Positions 20,900 to 32,154 of a stretch of DNA of 64,000 bases are shown piece by piece. The stretch lies in the NCBI GenBank assembly GCA_021432635.1, contig MU270041.1, forward strand, positions 406,133 through 470,132. The letters are read 5' to 3'. The translations under genes and the position numbers were made by a program. Source of the DNA: Thozetella sp. PMI_491 (Eukaryota; Ascomycota; Sordariomycetes; Chaetosphaeriales; Chaetosphaeriaceae). The notes beneath the pieces were generated by a model. That model saw only the letters and a program-made list of their open reading frames with translations. It did not search any database and was not told the origin of the DNA. Every line of letters starts with the position of its first letter. Position 1 is the first letter of the stretch.

Positions 20900-21251
20900 A
20901 CCTACGGTGAGAAGAAAGGTGGAGGCGATGCAGGCGAAATATTTTGAGGTTTGGGAAATGCAGGGATATTATAAATACGTTGTAGTGCCCAGGTGCCTCG
21001 GGCATCGAGCGCGGACTAGTCGATGGATTCCTACCCTGGTTAGACGCTCTAGCGAGCCCCTTCCAGGCTTACATGCATACCTAGGGTAGGGTAGCACAGT
21101 GCAGGAGTTATAGCTGCGCTCGCCTTGATTATGTTGGCACGAGAACACTAACCCGATTGAAGGCCACTGAGCTCAAGCCGTGTTAAAGTACTATTTTTAT
21201 GGACTCAGGGTAGAAGCCTAAGCGAAATCATTAACCCGTCGAATCAGTCCT
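20900..21251. promoter_or_regulatory. promoter region of the STAND receptor gene
   Basis: About 350 bases between the upstream small gene and the receptor, both on the minus strand. The TATA-like element noted for the receptor is the only recognisable site. Confidence 0.4.
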
Positions 21252-21725
21252 TTAAACATGCCCATGAAGACTGGTTTTCGCGTAGGCCTCAAACTCCGCC
21301 GCCCCCAAGAGCTCTTGCACCACCCAGCCGACCTGATCCTCCGTCAATCGGGTTACGTTCACGCCAATAGGCGACGTTTTTAGTAACGTGATCTCCTCAG
21401 CGGCTCTGCCGCTGCCAAGCTTCGCGACAAGGCTGTCGACACACGCCTCACCCAGGCCGTCCACGGCGACGAAGGTGGTACCAATATCGATGTTGGGTGG
21501 TCTTTGGAAAAGAATATCATTGACATTGTCAGGATCCCAAGCCTCAGGAGGTATGCATGCGTAGATGACTTCGTGACTCCACAAAGCCTGGACAAGTGGG
21601 GAGACTGAAGCAGCCGCGCCTGGAACTCTAACCCATATCCCGGCATCCTTTAGTAGAGCAATGCATATGGGGGTGAACAAGATACATCCAACAATGGCTC
21701 CTTCTTTGGATGTTTGCCCGCCCAT
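21252..21725 (-). CDS. small unknown protein with myristoylation-like N-terminus
   Basis: An uninterrupted frame of 157 residues; I do not recognise the family. It starts MGGQTSKEG, which fits the N-myristoylation pattern (Gly2, Ser/Thr at position 6 nearby, Lys after), followed by a hydrophobic stretch GAIVGCILFTPICIALL that could enter a membrane. The rest is mixed, with ALWSHEVIYACIPPEAWDPD and an acidic/amphipathic C-terminal third. The start has purine at -3 (ACAATGG). It lies 352 bases upstream of the STAND receptor on the same strand. In several fungi a receptor and its membrane-acting partner sit next to each other, so a functional link is possible but only inferred. It could also be a chance frame or a fragment of a larger gene. 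Confidence 0.45.
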   Translation of the reverse strand: MGGQTSKEGAIVGCILFTPICIALLKDAGIWVRVPGAAASVSPLVQALWSHEVIYACIPPEAWDPDNVNDILFQRPPNIDIGTTFVAVDGLGEACVDSLVAKLGSGRAAEEITLLKTSPIGVNVTRLTEDQVGWVVQELLGAAEFEAYAKTSLHGHV

Positions 21726-22850
21726 TGTGGTGTATTATCGCGCTCTCTTTGGCCAGGATGTCGGGTTGCAGAATTGGAAGAGAGAGGGGAGATGTGCAGA
21801 TGTGCAGATGCAGATGAGGCTTCTGGGCCAATGGGTTGTGTGTAGTTCAGATATATGTCAATTGAGTGCAAAGAAGAGGAGATAGGTTTCTTAGCGCGGG
21901 CGTTCATAATTTGACTCAACCACGGATGGATGGCGAAATTTGCTTTGGTTTCAAAATAGTATTTGCAGAACACGCACCTAAGCAAGGCGGTTTATGTATC
22001 CCATCTCCGGTGATACAGACAAAGCTCAAACAACCTTGTTGGATAATAGTTCGATTCACGACCGGTCTTGACCCAGGTAGGTACTTTGAAGATGCCGCTC
22101 CCAGTGAGCCCGCGACTCTCGGTACATGGGCACCCGACATTAGTATCTGTGGTAGCAATTGCAACAACAAGACGCTATCCCAGTCTCCGAACTTACAACA
22201 CAAAAGGGAAAGAGATCACGGATGATTAGCGCAGTTTATACACTGCATCCTCCCAAGGTGTTTTGGAACATGTTATATACCTAGGTTGACACATCAGTTT
22301 CTCAATAGAATCTCAGAATCGCCAACTGTCTTTCCAAATCTATCCCTCGATTCTAAGTCCCGAAGCGTTTAAATCTTTGCGACTCTGTTGGAACTAACGC
22401 GTCTCGTTCTTCCAGCGAACTATGTTCAATCTGTCTTAGCTGACCAATCATTCTGCAAGGTTGAGCTGGGCGAACTGACAGCGTCTATCCGTAGGTCTCC
22501 GAAGTATGTGCCCCGTCATCAGAGGATGGCCCGTGCCTCTCCGCACGGACCACTTTGCTTCATCTGGGCGGCGTGCGTGACGGGGCTTGTGAGATTTGTG
22601 AGATGATGGGATAAAGATATCCAGTCCACCGAATTGCAGGGTCGGGGTTGGTCGCCAAAAAGCAAGGAAAGAGTATCTGCGACACCCGCCCGGAGAGAGC
22701 TTGCAGGAAGGCGCCCACTCCACCCCTCCATCGACCCAGCGACCCCGACCGCCCAGCAGGTCCCTGAATGGGTCGCTCCAATCGCTCGTCCTAGGCCTGA
22801 AAGCATTCGACCGACGCTTCACCCGGGCAGCGGGGCGGTCGCCTCTCGCC
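21726..22850. other. divergent intergenic region before GTR1
   Basis: About 1.1 kb between the small unknown gene (minus) and GTR1 (plus). The part next to GTR1 is GC-rich and probably its 5' UTR. No other gene is supported. Confidence 0.5.
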
Positions 22851-24066
22851 ATGTCGGAGCTCGAGACCGGCGCTGCGGCCGAGCCCATGGGCCCCGCCGC
22901 TTCGTCCTTCAAGAAGGTGAAGAAGCAGAAGGTCCTTCTTATGGGGAAGAGCGGTTCTGGCAAATCGAGCATGCGCAGCATCATCTTCAGCAACTATCTC
23001 GCCCGCGACACGCGGCGGCTGTGAGACCTCAAAGCCCCCTCCCCCCTTATCTCATTGCTCCCTCGCTGACCGAGATCGCAGCGGTGCAACCATCGACATT
23101 GACCTCTCGCACGTCAAGTTCCTGGGCAACCTGACACTTAACCTGTGGGACTGTGGAGGCCAAGAGGCCTTCATGGAGAACTATCTGTCCCAGCAGCGGG
23201 CCCATGTCTTCTCCAACGTCGGCGTGCTCATCTACGTCTTCGACATTGAGAGCCGCGATGTCGACCGCGACCTTGCCACCTATGTCAACATCATCAACGC
23301 CCTGGTACAGTATTCGCGCGAGGCCAAGGTGTTCGTGCTCATCCACAAGATGGATCTGATCCAGCTGTTGCTGCGCGAGGATGTCTTCGACACCCGCGTG
23401 GCCCTCATCCGCAAGAAGACGGCCGAGGCAGTCGCCACCGTGCGCAAGCAGAAGCCGGACGCCGCCGGCGGTGGCGCCGCGCCCGAGGCTAGCGACCTAG
23501 ACCTCCAAGCTTTCGCCACCAGCATCTGGGACCAGTCTCTCTACAAGGCTTGGGCGAGCATCATCCACGACCTTGTTCCGAACCTGGGCATGATAGAGGA
23601 CCAGCTTGCGAGCCTTGGCGTGGCCATCGGCGCCGATGAGATCCTGCTCTTCGAGCGGACCAGCTTCCTGGTCGTCTCCAAGTGGGCGTCGCCCGAGGGC
23701 GAGCGCAACCCGTATCCGGACCGGTTCGAGCGGATGTCCAACATCCTCAAAAGTTGGAAGCATACGTGCAGCAAGTTCACGGGCACCCCACGCAATGCCG
23801 AGCAGTTCCGTACCTTTGACTACAAGAGTGGCACCAACTTCAGCATGTTTGTCACAAAGTTCACCACCAACACGTACATCTTGGTGTGCATGCCGCCGGG
23901 CGAAGCCCGCTTCAATAGTGCGCAGATGAACGTGGCCGCGGCCAGGCCCTGGTTTAAATTCCTGGACGGCCCAGTCGTAGCAAACTTGCCGCACTCAGGC
24001 GCTTCGCAGAGCGTGGGCTCTGCTTCTGGCACCCCAAGTGCCGATGGCCCAGGGGTGGATGGCTGA
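22851..24066 (+). CDS. GTR1: Rag-family GTPase Gtr1
   Basis: Exons 22851-23020 and 23082-24066 give 384 residues. Rag GTPases (Gtr1 with Gtr2) sit on the vacuole within the EGO complex and activate TORC1 when amino acids are available. The P-loop [14 protein letters not shown] is followed by the effector region [15 protein letters not shown], switch [16 protein letters not shown], and the guanine-specificity motif HKMD, which replaces the common NKxD as in all Gtr1/RagA proteins. A roadblock-like C-terminal domain follows, then a Ser/Gly-rich tail. An insertion with Ala/Gly-rich sequence lies between HKMDLIQLL and the [11 protein letters not shown] segment. The start codon has context GCCATGTC; an upstream in-frame ATG at 22701 is out of family range. 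Confidence 0.93.
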
Positions 24067-24508
24067 ACTGCCTGCACCGATCTGCCGTTTACAAACCATT
24101 ATGATACAATACATCAAGGCATCTCGGAGGCCATATGGGAATTGGGAATAGGGAGGGATACCGCTTGGATGGCGTTTCGATGCATGGGCTAGTCCGGAAA
24201 CTAGACGCTGTAGCAGTTTTACTCGGTCCTGCCTCGTTCGCACGGGTAGGACAATGATTGGTCACTTTCATCACTCTGGCAAGGCATAGTAGTACGTAGT
24301 CGTCCGGGGCAGAAAGTGACGTTTGTTGAGACGATCTCTCAATTTTGGGCAGCACTGTGCCGCCAGCCATTATCACAACCTCATGACTTGCAAGTGAGCC
24401 CACCGGGGCTTCCTCCCAGACCATCCCTCCCTCGCAAACGCCTCTTGATTTTATGCCTGTAATGCCATGCCCTCCGCGCAGACCGAGAAGTTTCATCTGT
24501 TCGACACT
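24067..24508. other. convergent intergenic space
   Basis: About 440 bases between the facing stops of GTR1 and the SHP1-like gene. No feature beyond 3' UTR is seen. Confidence 0.5.
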
Positions 24509-25880
24509 CTACGCCCACTTAACAACAGCCGTGCCGCCCTTCTTAAACTCGGGCACCTCACCAAGAACCAAGCTCTTGTCGGTATGTTCCTTGTTCGGGA
24601 ACGTGGTCGCGAGCACCCACGGCCGGCCGGAGCTGCCAGCCGGCAGCGAAAGCGCGATGAACTGATACACATCGCCCACCGTCTGCGTGGAGTTGAAGCG
24701 CGCGGGAAGCCTCGTGCCATCAGGCAGCTGAACACGCAAGACCAGGGTCGGCTGAGACTCGTCGACACCTGTTGAGGGCGGCTGGCTAGGCGAGACAGGA
24801 GCAGCCGGCTGGCTGGTGACTGACGGGAAGGCCGGAGATGGGCCTCCGTCGCCGGGCACGGGGCTGCCTAGCCGGTGTCCCTCACCACTGAATGGCTTGT
24901 ACTTCTTGGGCAGCGGCTTGTACTTCTCGGTGTGCTGCTGTAACTTGACGTCGACGGGTTGGTCGTAGCGGACGTTCATGAGGTGAAGCGGCGCGCGGCC
25001 TTGGCGGATCATCTGCAAGTCGGCGATGTGCGCGGGGTCATCGAACCGGATGAGGTCGCCCTCATCGATGCTGAAGCCGTCAGCCCACAGGTGGAGCACG
25101 CGCTCTTGGACGGGACCGTCTCGGCCGCCGGCCGTCGGGATCGGGTTGCCGTGGGGGTCCGGGATCGTACGGCTCTCCACGCCGTCACCGCCGAGCGTCT
25201 GGCCGGAACCACGAAACCGGTTGCTAGGTTCGGGAGTAGAGGAGCTGCTGTCGCCGGGGTGCTGCGCGTTTCTATGGCACAAATTTTAGCATCTGGCTAT
25301 GTTCCGGTAGCGTCCGCACTCACGCCTTCGCCTTCGCTACGATATCGTTGATCAGCTTCCGCGGGTCCGAAGACCGCTGGGCGGGGTCTTGGACCGCGAT
25401 TCCTGACTTCTCGCCGCCGGCGAACAGGTCCCGCGGACCTTTGCGCTCATCCTCCTCCTCGTCGTCGTCCTCGTCGTCCTCGTCGTGGTCGTGTCCGAGG
25501 GAGCCTAGGGTGGCTAGGCCAGTTCGCTTGGCAGGCTTCTTGCCAGCGGAGGCTGAGGAAGCATACTGAGGCGCTGGACGACCATCGAGGGTCCGTGGTC
25601 CTGTGTAATCGGCGTCGGCATCGGCGTCGGCGGGCGCCGTGTCCGACGAAGAGAGCGTGGGCTCGGCAATCTCGTCCTGGTCGGCGAGGAAAGCGGTGGC
25701 GGCGCTGTCGAGATCCCAGTTATAGGCGCCCAGGTATTCTGTCGCCTAAGACAATGTCAGAGCCACCTGCGAGGGCGGCAAGTCGTTTGAGAGAACCTAG
25801 TGGTGACAGGTTCATACCTGATCGGTCGAGGTGCCGGTGATTTCGCAAAACTGCGAGATGAGGTCGTCGTGGTTTGCCAT
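24509..25880 (-). CDS. SHP1: UBX-domain Cdc48/p97 adaptor, p47/Shp1 type
   Basis: Exons 25880-25818, 25745-25324 and 25271-24509 give 415 residues. The protein recruits the Cdc48 ATPase to ubiquitinated substrates and to membrane fusion and phosphatase-1 regulation. Domains in order: UBA-like start MANHDDLISQFCEITG with ATEYLGAYNWDLDSA (about 1-45); an acidic, Asp/Glu-rich linker; the SEP domain with LHLWADGFSIDEGDLIRFDD and HLMNVRYDQPVDVKLQQH; and the C-terminal UBX domain starting TLVLRVQLPDGTRL and ending in GTAVVKWA. DERKGPRGLFAGGEKSGI in the linker matches the p47 family. Length and order are those of fungal Shp1. Confidence 0.93.
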
Positions 25881-26875
25881 CGCCGTGCTTTCCGGAGATG
25901 CAAAAGTGGGAAGATGCAGGAGAAAAATGTGAGTCGGGTAGGAAGACTCAAGATTGGGCGCAGAGAATCCCAGTTGGCAAAAAATCAGAAGGTCGAGAGA
26001 TGAGAGGCGAATGCAGCTACAGGTGGCGGAGCTTGCATCCAGGCAGCTTAGAGGCGACGTGAACGTACTTGACATGTGGTGGGGAAGGAAAGCTCCAGAA
26101 TGCCCCGCACCAACCTAACCTACCTCAGGCAAACGGTGCGGGCGTACCGAACGGGAGGTTTCCAAGGGATCCTTGGCGTTGGTTCCTTATGCCACGGCAG
26201 CGTCGTGTGCCACGCAAGGGACGCCTTTAGAAAAAAAGCAATAGACGAGAGCTTGGGAATCGAGGGATATTCCTACCGACAGCCAATATTTATAAAGATA
26301 CAAATCCAGTTGCCATCGCCTGTGCTAATCCGAGCCTGTCAGCCGAACAATTGGCCAGAACGGAGGCTGATCCCTCCGTTAGTGCCGTTTCATGCTCAAG
26401 GATCCTCCGTTCTTAATTGTAGTTTCTGTCCCGACTCTGAAGCTCCTGCTCCAAGATCTGGTTAAGCTCCGGCCACCGATCCTCCTGATCTCGTCGACGC
26501 CGAGTCCGTCCCTTCCGCCTCCTATTCAACCTTCAATCAGACGACCGCTTGCGTGTTTGCCTGGACTGCTACGGTGCGGATCTAGACATTCTTTCCCCGC
26601 GCTTGCAATCTCACGGCTAGTCGTCGAGGAACAGCGCCGCCAGCAGCGGCTCCATCATCCGTCGCCGAACTCGCTTTGTTTAGCTTGGCTATTGCCGACC
26701 CCGACCCTGGTGACCACCCCTCGCGGCCGCTTCCCAGCGGACTCCGTAGTCTCTCGGCCCCGTGACTCAGAGACGCACGAGCTACGACAATTCCAGCGCC
26801 GAAGCTCACCATCAGCTTGCTCGACGAACTGGTCCCCCCTTTGACGGCTGTGGCAGACCTAGAAACGCCGACACG
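25881..26875. promoter_or_regulatory. divergent promoter region, SHP1 / MIM1
   Basis: About 1 kb between divergent start codons. Several short frames occur, including one running in frame into MIM1 from 26762, but none has family support. The last 500 bases are pyrimidine-rich, as expected for a 5' UTR. Confidence 0.45.
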
Positions 26876-27327
26876 ATGGCTTCCCACGCCGACGAACCAC
26901 TCGCTCAGTCGGGCGTCACGATGCGGTCCGACAGCGAGCAATACTCGGGCGCCGAAGAGTTCTCGTCAGGATCGCCCCCGTCGTCGTCCCCCCCGCTTGT
27001 TCTCTACAGGCCTCCGACGATCTGGGGCGTCCTGCGAGGCGCCGCCATCAACCTCATACTCCCCTTCATCAATGGCATGATGCTTGGGTTTGGTGAGCTA
27101 TTTGCGCACGAGGCAGCCTTCAGGCTGGGTTGGAGCGGGACGAGGGTATGTCTGCCCTTCGCTTTAACGCCTCTCATCTCTCCCATCCGAAGCCTCCTCG
27201 ACTGACAGTTAGCCCGCAGGTGTTCCCCCTCTCACGAAGACAGACTCACCCCATCGGACCTGGTATCGAGGCGGTAGAGAGGCCGAGGAGGAGGGTGCAG
27301 CTGGACGACCTTACAAGCATGGAATGA
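26876..27327 (+). CDS. MIM1: mitochondrial outer-membrane insertion protein Mim1
   Basis: Exons 26876-27145 and 27220-27327 give 125 residues. Mim1 forms the MIM complex in the mitochondrial outer membrane and inserts alpha-helical outer-membrane proteins, including Tom subunits. The single membrane segment and its flanks, VLRGAAINLILPFINGMML followed by GFGELFAHEA, are the strongly conserved core, with small residues spaced for helix-helix packing. The N-terminal part is Ser/Pro-rich and faces the cytosol; the second exon adds a basic tail ending QLDDLTSME. Reading through the intron instead gives a different short tail, so splicing is needed for the usual end. The length fits fungal Mim1. 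Confidence 0.88.
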
Positions 27328-27918
27328 CGGCGCTATGGATCTGTAGAATCGAGAAGGGCCGTATTAAAACGTCTGTACATAACGATCATCTAGACGCGGC
27401 GGCCGGCTGGGCTGTCGCACAAAAGTATCACACCATTCTGGCTCTATCACGATGGTGCCCTGCTATCTACGAGTGACCGGGCCTGTCGGGAAGGATTGCT
27501 CTTCGTCTCCTTCTAGCCCAAGTCCCAAGTCCATACACCGGCCAAGTTCAAGCCACATACAGCTGTTAGCTCGTCTAGGGAGCCGCTCCATCCCACAAAG
27601 TCAAAGTCTACATGCCTTTGCACCTCTAGGCTCTGCACGCTAGATAAAATTCACCGTCCCCTGCCGGCCAAATTTTGAGCTCAAAAGTTTCTCCAGAATT
27701 CGGCCATCTCTGCTTGTAGGTGCTTTCGCGCACGCGTCTCCTCGCTATATAATTATGGAGGTCTTGGGACGGACCAAGGGTCGGGCCACAGGCCAGCGGC
27801 AGGCAAAGTTTTCCCGGAGCTCGGCCGGGCCCGTAAAAAAAAATGGTCCCAGGACAGCCGAAAGCTTTTTGGCTGCAGGACCCTTTCCACGCGACGGAGA
27901 GTCCAAAGTCCAGCAAAG
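27328..27918. other. intergenic, MIM1 to OXA1
   Basis: About 590 bases between two plus-strand genes. An A-run at 27836-27843 lies in the probable OXA1 5' region. No further gene is seen. Confidence 0.5.
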
Positions 27919-29434
27919 ATGCTTCCAAGCAGAGGGTTGTTGCGGTTACACCCTGCATTGGGGCTGACCAAGTCGGTAATGCTTCCCGTTCCCTCCTCCT
28001 ACCCGCTGGCAGTTTACTCACAGGCTCCCCCAGGCGCTCCAGAACTCGACGGCGTCCACGCGACAGCTTTCGCGCCATGCCGTCAGGCAGTTCGGCACAA
28101 CCCTGCGCAGCAATGGCAACCCGACGCTCGTCGCGAGGCAGTCCCTCTCCGGCCGCAGGATAGGTGCTCCCGTAGCTATCTCGGCAACCCTGCTGTCCGC
28201 GCGCTTTCCCGCCTCAGCCCGCTACGCCTCGACCCAGCCCACCGTCCCGGCCCCTCCTGCCAGCAGCGAGCTCGCCTCAGCGACCGACCTGGGAACTTCG
28301 TTCGAGAACCTCACCGGCAGCCAGCTCTTGGACATCCCCGAGAAAATTGGCTTCCTCAAGGAGCTCGGTCTTGAGTACGGCTATGGCCCGACCTCGATGA
28401 TGGAGTGGATCACCGAGAACATCTACCTCTATACAGGACTTCCTTGGTGGGCCACCATCACTGCTGTCGCTGTCGCCATCCGTCTCGCGCTCCTCAAGCC
28501 CTCCATCACAGCGGCCGAGCACCAGGGCAAGCTGCAGCAGTTGAACCGGGACCCTCGCTATACGGCTATTGTCCAGCGGTTCAGGGACTCGGCCTTCGGC
28601 CCCAACAAGGACCAGACGGCCATGATGATGGCACGCCAGGAGAAGAGCCTCATGGAGCGCCAGGTGGGACTGAAACAATGGAAGGTCTTCGTCCCTATGC
28701 TGCAGCTCCCCCTTGCTATTGGCATGTTCCGCTTGCTCCGAGATATGGCCGCCCTGCCAGTGCCGAGCCTAGAGTCTGGCGGCCTCTTGTGGTTCACGGA
28801 CCTCACCGTTGCTGATCCGTACTTCGCCCTGCCCATTGCCGGTGCCGCGATGTTCTATCAGGTCCTGAAGGCAGGTTCCCGATGCTCTTTCCCTCTGCTC
28901 GCCAAGTCTGCTAACCCATCTGTCTAGGTTGGTGCGCCTTACCTCCCCGAAGCCCAAGGCAAGATCATGGGCATGGTCGGCATCGTCATGGTCCCCATCA
29001 GTCTTTTGGTTACAGCGTGGCTGCCTGCTACCGTGCAGCTGTACATTCTCGTCTCCGGGGCCCTCCAGCTTGTCCAGACTTGGTGTCTCCATAAGAACTG
29101 GATCCGCCGACCGCTCGGCCTAGTGCCGCTCGTACCCACCGCCGAGGCGGCTAAGGCCACTTCCAGTCCGTCGTGGCAGCCACCCAGGACCCTCAACACG
29201 ACTGCGCAGCCTGCCACGGCGGCCAAGAACAGCAGCCCTCTCACGACCCTCAAGACCGGCATGAGCAGCGCGCGGGAGAAGATCGGTGACTACACGGGCA
29301 AGAAGGCCAAGGAAGCTGAGATCAACAAGGCCCAGAAGTACGAGGACAAGAGATCACTGCAGGAAAACGAGCAGTACTACGCTCGAAGGGAGGAGAAGGC
29401 TGCGCGGAGAGCTGAGAAGCGGCGAAGAGTCTAA
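27919..29434 (+). CDS. OXA1: mitochondrial inner-membrane insertase Oxa1
   Basis: Exons 27919-27975, 28013-28870 and 28928-29434 give 473 residues. Oxa1 of the YidC/Oxa1/Alb3 family inserts mitochondrially made and some nuclear-made proteins into the inner membrane. A basic, Ser/Thr-rich targeting sequence (MLPSRGLLRLHPALGLTKS, then Arg-rich sequence) precedes five hydrophobic segments, with LPWWATITAVAVAIRLALL first and QKWKVF-like loop LKQWKVFVPMLQLPL next. The long basic C-terminal tail (AEINKAQKYEDKRSL to AEKRRRV) matches the ribosome-binding tail. The second intron (28871-28927) begins GCAGGT after AAG, so it appears to be a GC-AG intron; no GT donor nearby keeps both the frame and the full VLK sequence, and reading through meets a stop. 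It directly follows MIM1 on the same strand. Confidence 0.93.
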
Positions 29435-30532
29435 ATGTGGCGTGAAGGAGCCTGCGGGACCATCTTTCGTCTGTAAAATGTAATGTATCCATGGCATCCA
29501 ACGGAGGGGTAGCATTCGACGGCGCCGGGGACAGACCCCGCCTGAGCAGCCGAGTGCTGAGTGTACATGTACCATATAAAAGAAACCCATTCCAATTCTT
29601 GTCGAGGTCTGCCAGTCCCGTGTGCCCCTACACCTGCTGGTGAGATACTTTGGGTGAGTAGGTATAGCGCGTACGGGCTGCAGGATTGTATGGTGGGCGA
29701 CGTGGGAGCACTCCGCCGGGGTCCTGAGTCCGGAGCCGGGTGTCAACATGAAGGACCAAACCCTTCACGCGCTTCTCCTGATCACTTGGGCACGGCTTCG
29801 TAAACTCGGCTCGTCATGCCGGTTTGCCCTCCCTCGTCAATATACGGCCTCGCAACTGGCATAATTTGGCATTCGAGTAGTCGGTAACGACAACATATGT
29901 CGCTTCTTATATCAGCTTTTGCCGTGATAAGAGGTGCAGGTGAGATTGCCGCAGGGGTAGACGCCTGGTGTATCGGCCGAACCTCCCGCCCGGAGGATCA
30001 TCCGGGGAAAAGCGGCATCAAAAGGCCCCTCAACAGTGTTCGGAGCCCTCCCGTCTCCCCTTGACTTTTGTAGGGGTACGAGATGGACGTGGGGCTTCAG
30101 ACTTACCGTTCTTCCCATATTTTTAAACATCCTCCGTTCTGTTTCTTTCTCCCTTGGCCCCGCCGCCGATTAGACCCCTCACCTCACGATAGTTGCCTGC
30201 CGAGCGCCTTGCCGAGATCCCATGAGTTTGTGCACCAAAACAGTCCCTTACCAAGTCCAATGACTATCCCCTGAGGCCTGGTAAATAAGCCTTTGGCCAG
30301 CTAGGGAAAGGCTGCTGTTGCCCATTGGTCATCGTGTCTGGACGTGTGAACGGAGTTTTTCGGCACGGCTGCTTGGCTGTGCCTGAGGCTTGGACCAGTC
30401 ACCCAACCTGCGAAATCTCACCGCCGGCACTCAATTTTCTGCCCACGACAAGATTTCCCGGCACGCTCGTTCCAACAAGAGTGTTGGGTAAAAACGAGGT
30501 TTCTACAGCATCGGCTGGAAGACGGCGGCGAG
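29435..30532. other. intergenic, no gene seen
   Basis: About 1.1 kb between OXA1 and the F-box-like gene, both on the plus strand. Only short frames without family features are present. Confidence 0.5.
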
Positions 30533-31582
30533 ATGGCCGGCGGCTCACGACTACTCAACTTGCCGCCGGAGCTCCGGGACTACATCTGGAGCTACGCCGC
30601 CGGGGGGCACCCTCGATATATTGTGCCAGACAAGACTAGTGACATTACTGGGATGCTCTGCAGCTGCCGCCAGATTCAGCGGGAGATGTTACGTCATTGC
30701 ATCCCTCCGGGAGGTGCCATCCAGAACTTGACAGTTCGGTTCGTACCGAACTGCATGAGCACAAGCGTCACTTTCCAAGCCGACTGGCGGCGGGGCCAAG
30801 AGTCTCATATTATCAAATGGTCTTGGCCCCTGCCTCTCCCTACCTCCGAGGACGACCCAATCACACCCCTTATCCGCTATGTGGCCTGCCTCTCCCTCGA
30901 GCTGGCACCGATGCACTGCCGGCGATGCGATGGAACCAGATGCTTCCTTAGCATGTATGCCATGTTTAAGAAAGTATTACAGCGCCTCCGGAGCGTCGTC
31001 AAGATCAAGTCGGTCGCGGTTCGCTTTCTCCCGGTGGGGGGCCAGCAAAGAGTGAAGCTACAAACGGCGTACTGGAATAGGCAGCTCCCAGGATCTATCA
31101 TAATGCACGAGCCCAACCGCGTCTACTACTATGAATACATCCTCCTTCACTTGGCATTGTTTATGCGGCGCCGACAGAGCACTCTCAAGTTATCGTTCCT
31201 GGACGAAACCCCCGCTCCGAGCACTTTCCAGGTTATATCATGGGACTTCATAATCAGAGGCGTGGTCACAGGGCCGGTACCCTTGGCTGCTTACATAGAG
31301 AGTATAGCCAACAGCCCGATTCCAAGTTGGCGGTGGCGACTAGAGGGCACCCGAGAGCACACGAGAGAGTTCAGAAAGCTGCGCCGGAGGGTTGGAGTGC
31401 TGGACGCTTGGATGGCCGCCCTTCGTGTCATGCCGAGGCTCTATCTTTTAACAGCAAGCGAATCTTTGACAGCCTTACCCACGGCGATGGCAACCACAAG
31501 ACGTCCACACGTACTGTCTTGGGTAAAAATGCCCGGGTTGTCGGGGTGGGAACTGCACGAGCTTTGGCGGCCGGGAGACTAG
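30533..31582 (+). CDS. F-box-like/2EXR-like hypothetical protein
   Basis: An intronless frame of 349 residues. It opens with RLLNLPPELRDYIWSYAAG, the short N-terminal motif of a large group of filamentous-fungal proteins classed as F-box-like or 2EXR-like, whose cellular role is mostly unknown. Further on are CSCRQIQREML (the usual second helix), a CRRCDGTRCF Cys pair, and an Arg-rich C-terminal part. No transmembrane segment or signal peptide is evident. The family is expanded and variable between species, so it is likely an accessory gene. A role in ubiquitin ligase complexes is possible for true F-box members but is not shown here. Confidence 0.65.
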   Translation: MAGGSRLLNLPPELRDYIWSYAAGGHPRYIVPDKTSDITGMLCSCRQIQREMLRHCIPPGGAIQNLTVRFVPNCMSTSVTFQADWRRGQESHIIKWSWPLPLPTSEDDPITPLIRYVACLSLELAPMHCRRCDGTRCFLSMYAMFKKVLQRLRSVVKIKSVAVRFLPVGGQQRVKLQTAYWNRQLPGSIIMHEPNRVYYYEYILLHLALFMRRRQSTLKLSFLDETPAPSTFQVISWDFIIRGVVTGPVPLAAYIESIANSPIPSWRWRLEGTREHTREFRKLRRRVGVLDAWMAALRVMPRLYLLTASESLTALPTAMATTRRPHVLSWVKMPGLSGWELHELWRPGD

Positions 31583-32154
31583 CCTTGGCCTCAAGATCCG
31601 AATACAATCGACAATCAGGACGGGAGGGGCATGGCACAGAGCCAACCCAAGAGTGATGAGACGAATAGTATGCGCTCCTGCTGGCTATATAAAATGTCGA
31701 CATGGAAGTGCTGCGCCGCAGACTACGAAGGACCCAGCTCCTTATACCCAGTGCCTCGCGTCACGGGAGCCACTTACCTCATGAGCCTAGGGTGGAGGTG
31801 ATGAACTAGCAACTATTGGCAGCGGCACGTTTATACTTATGCGGCTAGTTAGTTGATCAGGAACTTTTGACGAGCGGAGGCTGCGAGATGCTGATGCCAG
31901 TTCCAGGGAATCCCGTGGAAGTGGAGAAACCCAACGTCCCGTAGGGTTTCCGTGATGACTTCCGGAATCTCACCTTATTTTATTTCCTGCATATGTATAC
32001 CATATGTAACCTCCCCTCCGATCTAGAAAGAATAAATTCAACTCACCCTGCGGGAGGCCAAAAAATACGTAAACTACGAAAGAGGGCTTTGATCACCTCA
32101 CGACCTCGTCTCTAGCTGTCGGCGCTGATAGGCTCGCCATCCACATTGTAACCC
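31583..32154. other. intergenic, no gene seen
   Basis: About 570 bases, moderately AT-rich near 31975-32070, between two plus-strand genes. It should hold the promoter of the extended SDR gene. Confidence 0.5.

Noticed and set aside
26762-26875. N-terminal extension of MIM1
   Set aside because: The frame is open upstream but the extension lacks similarity and Mim1 proteins start close to the chosen Met.
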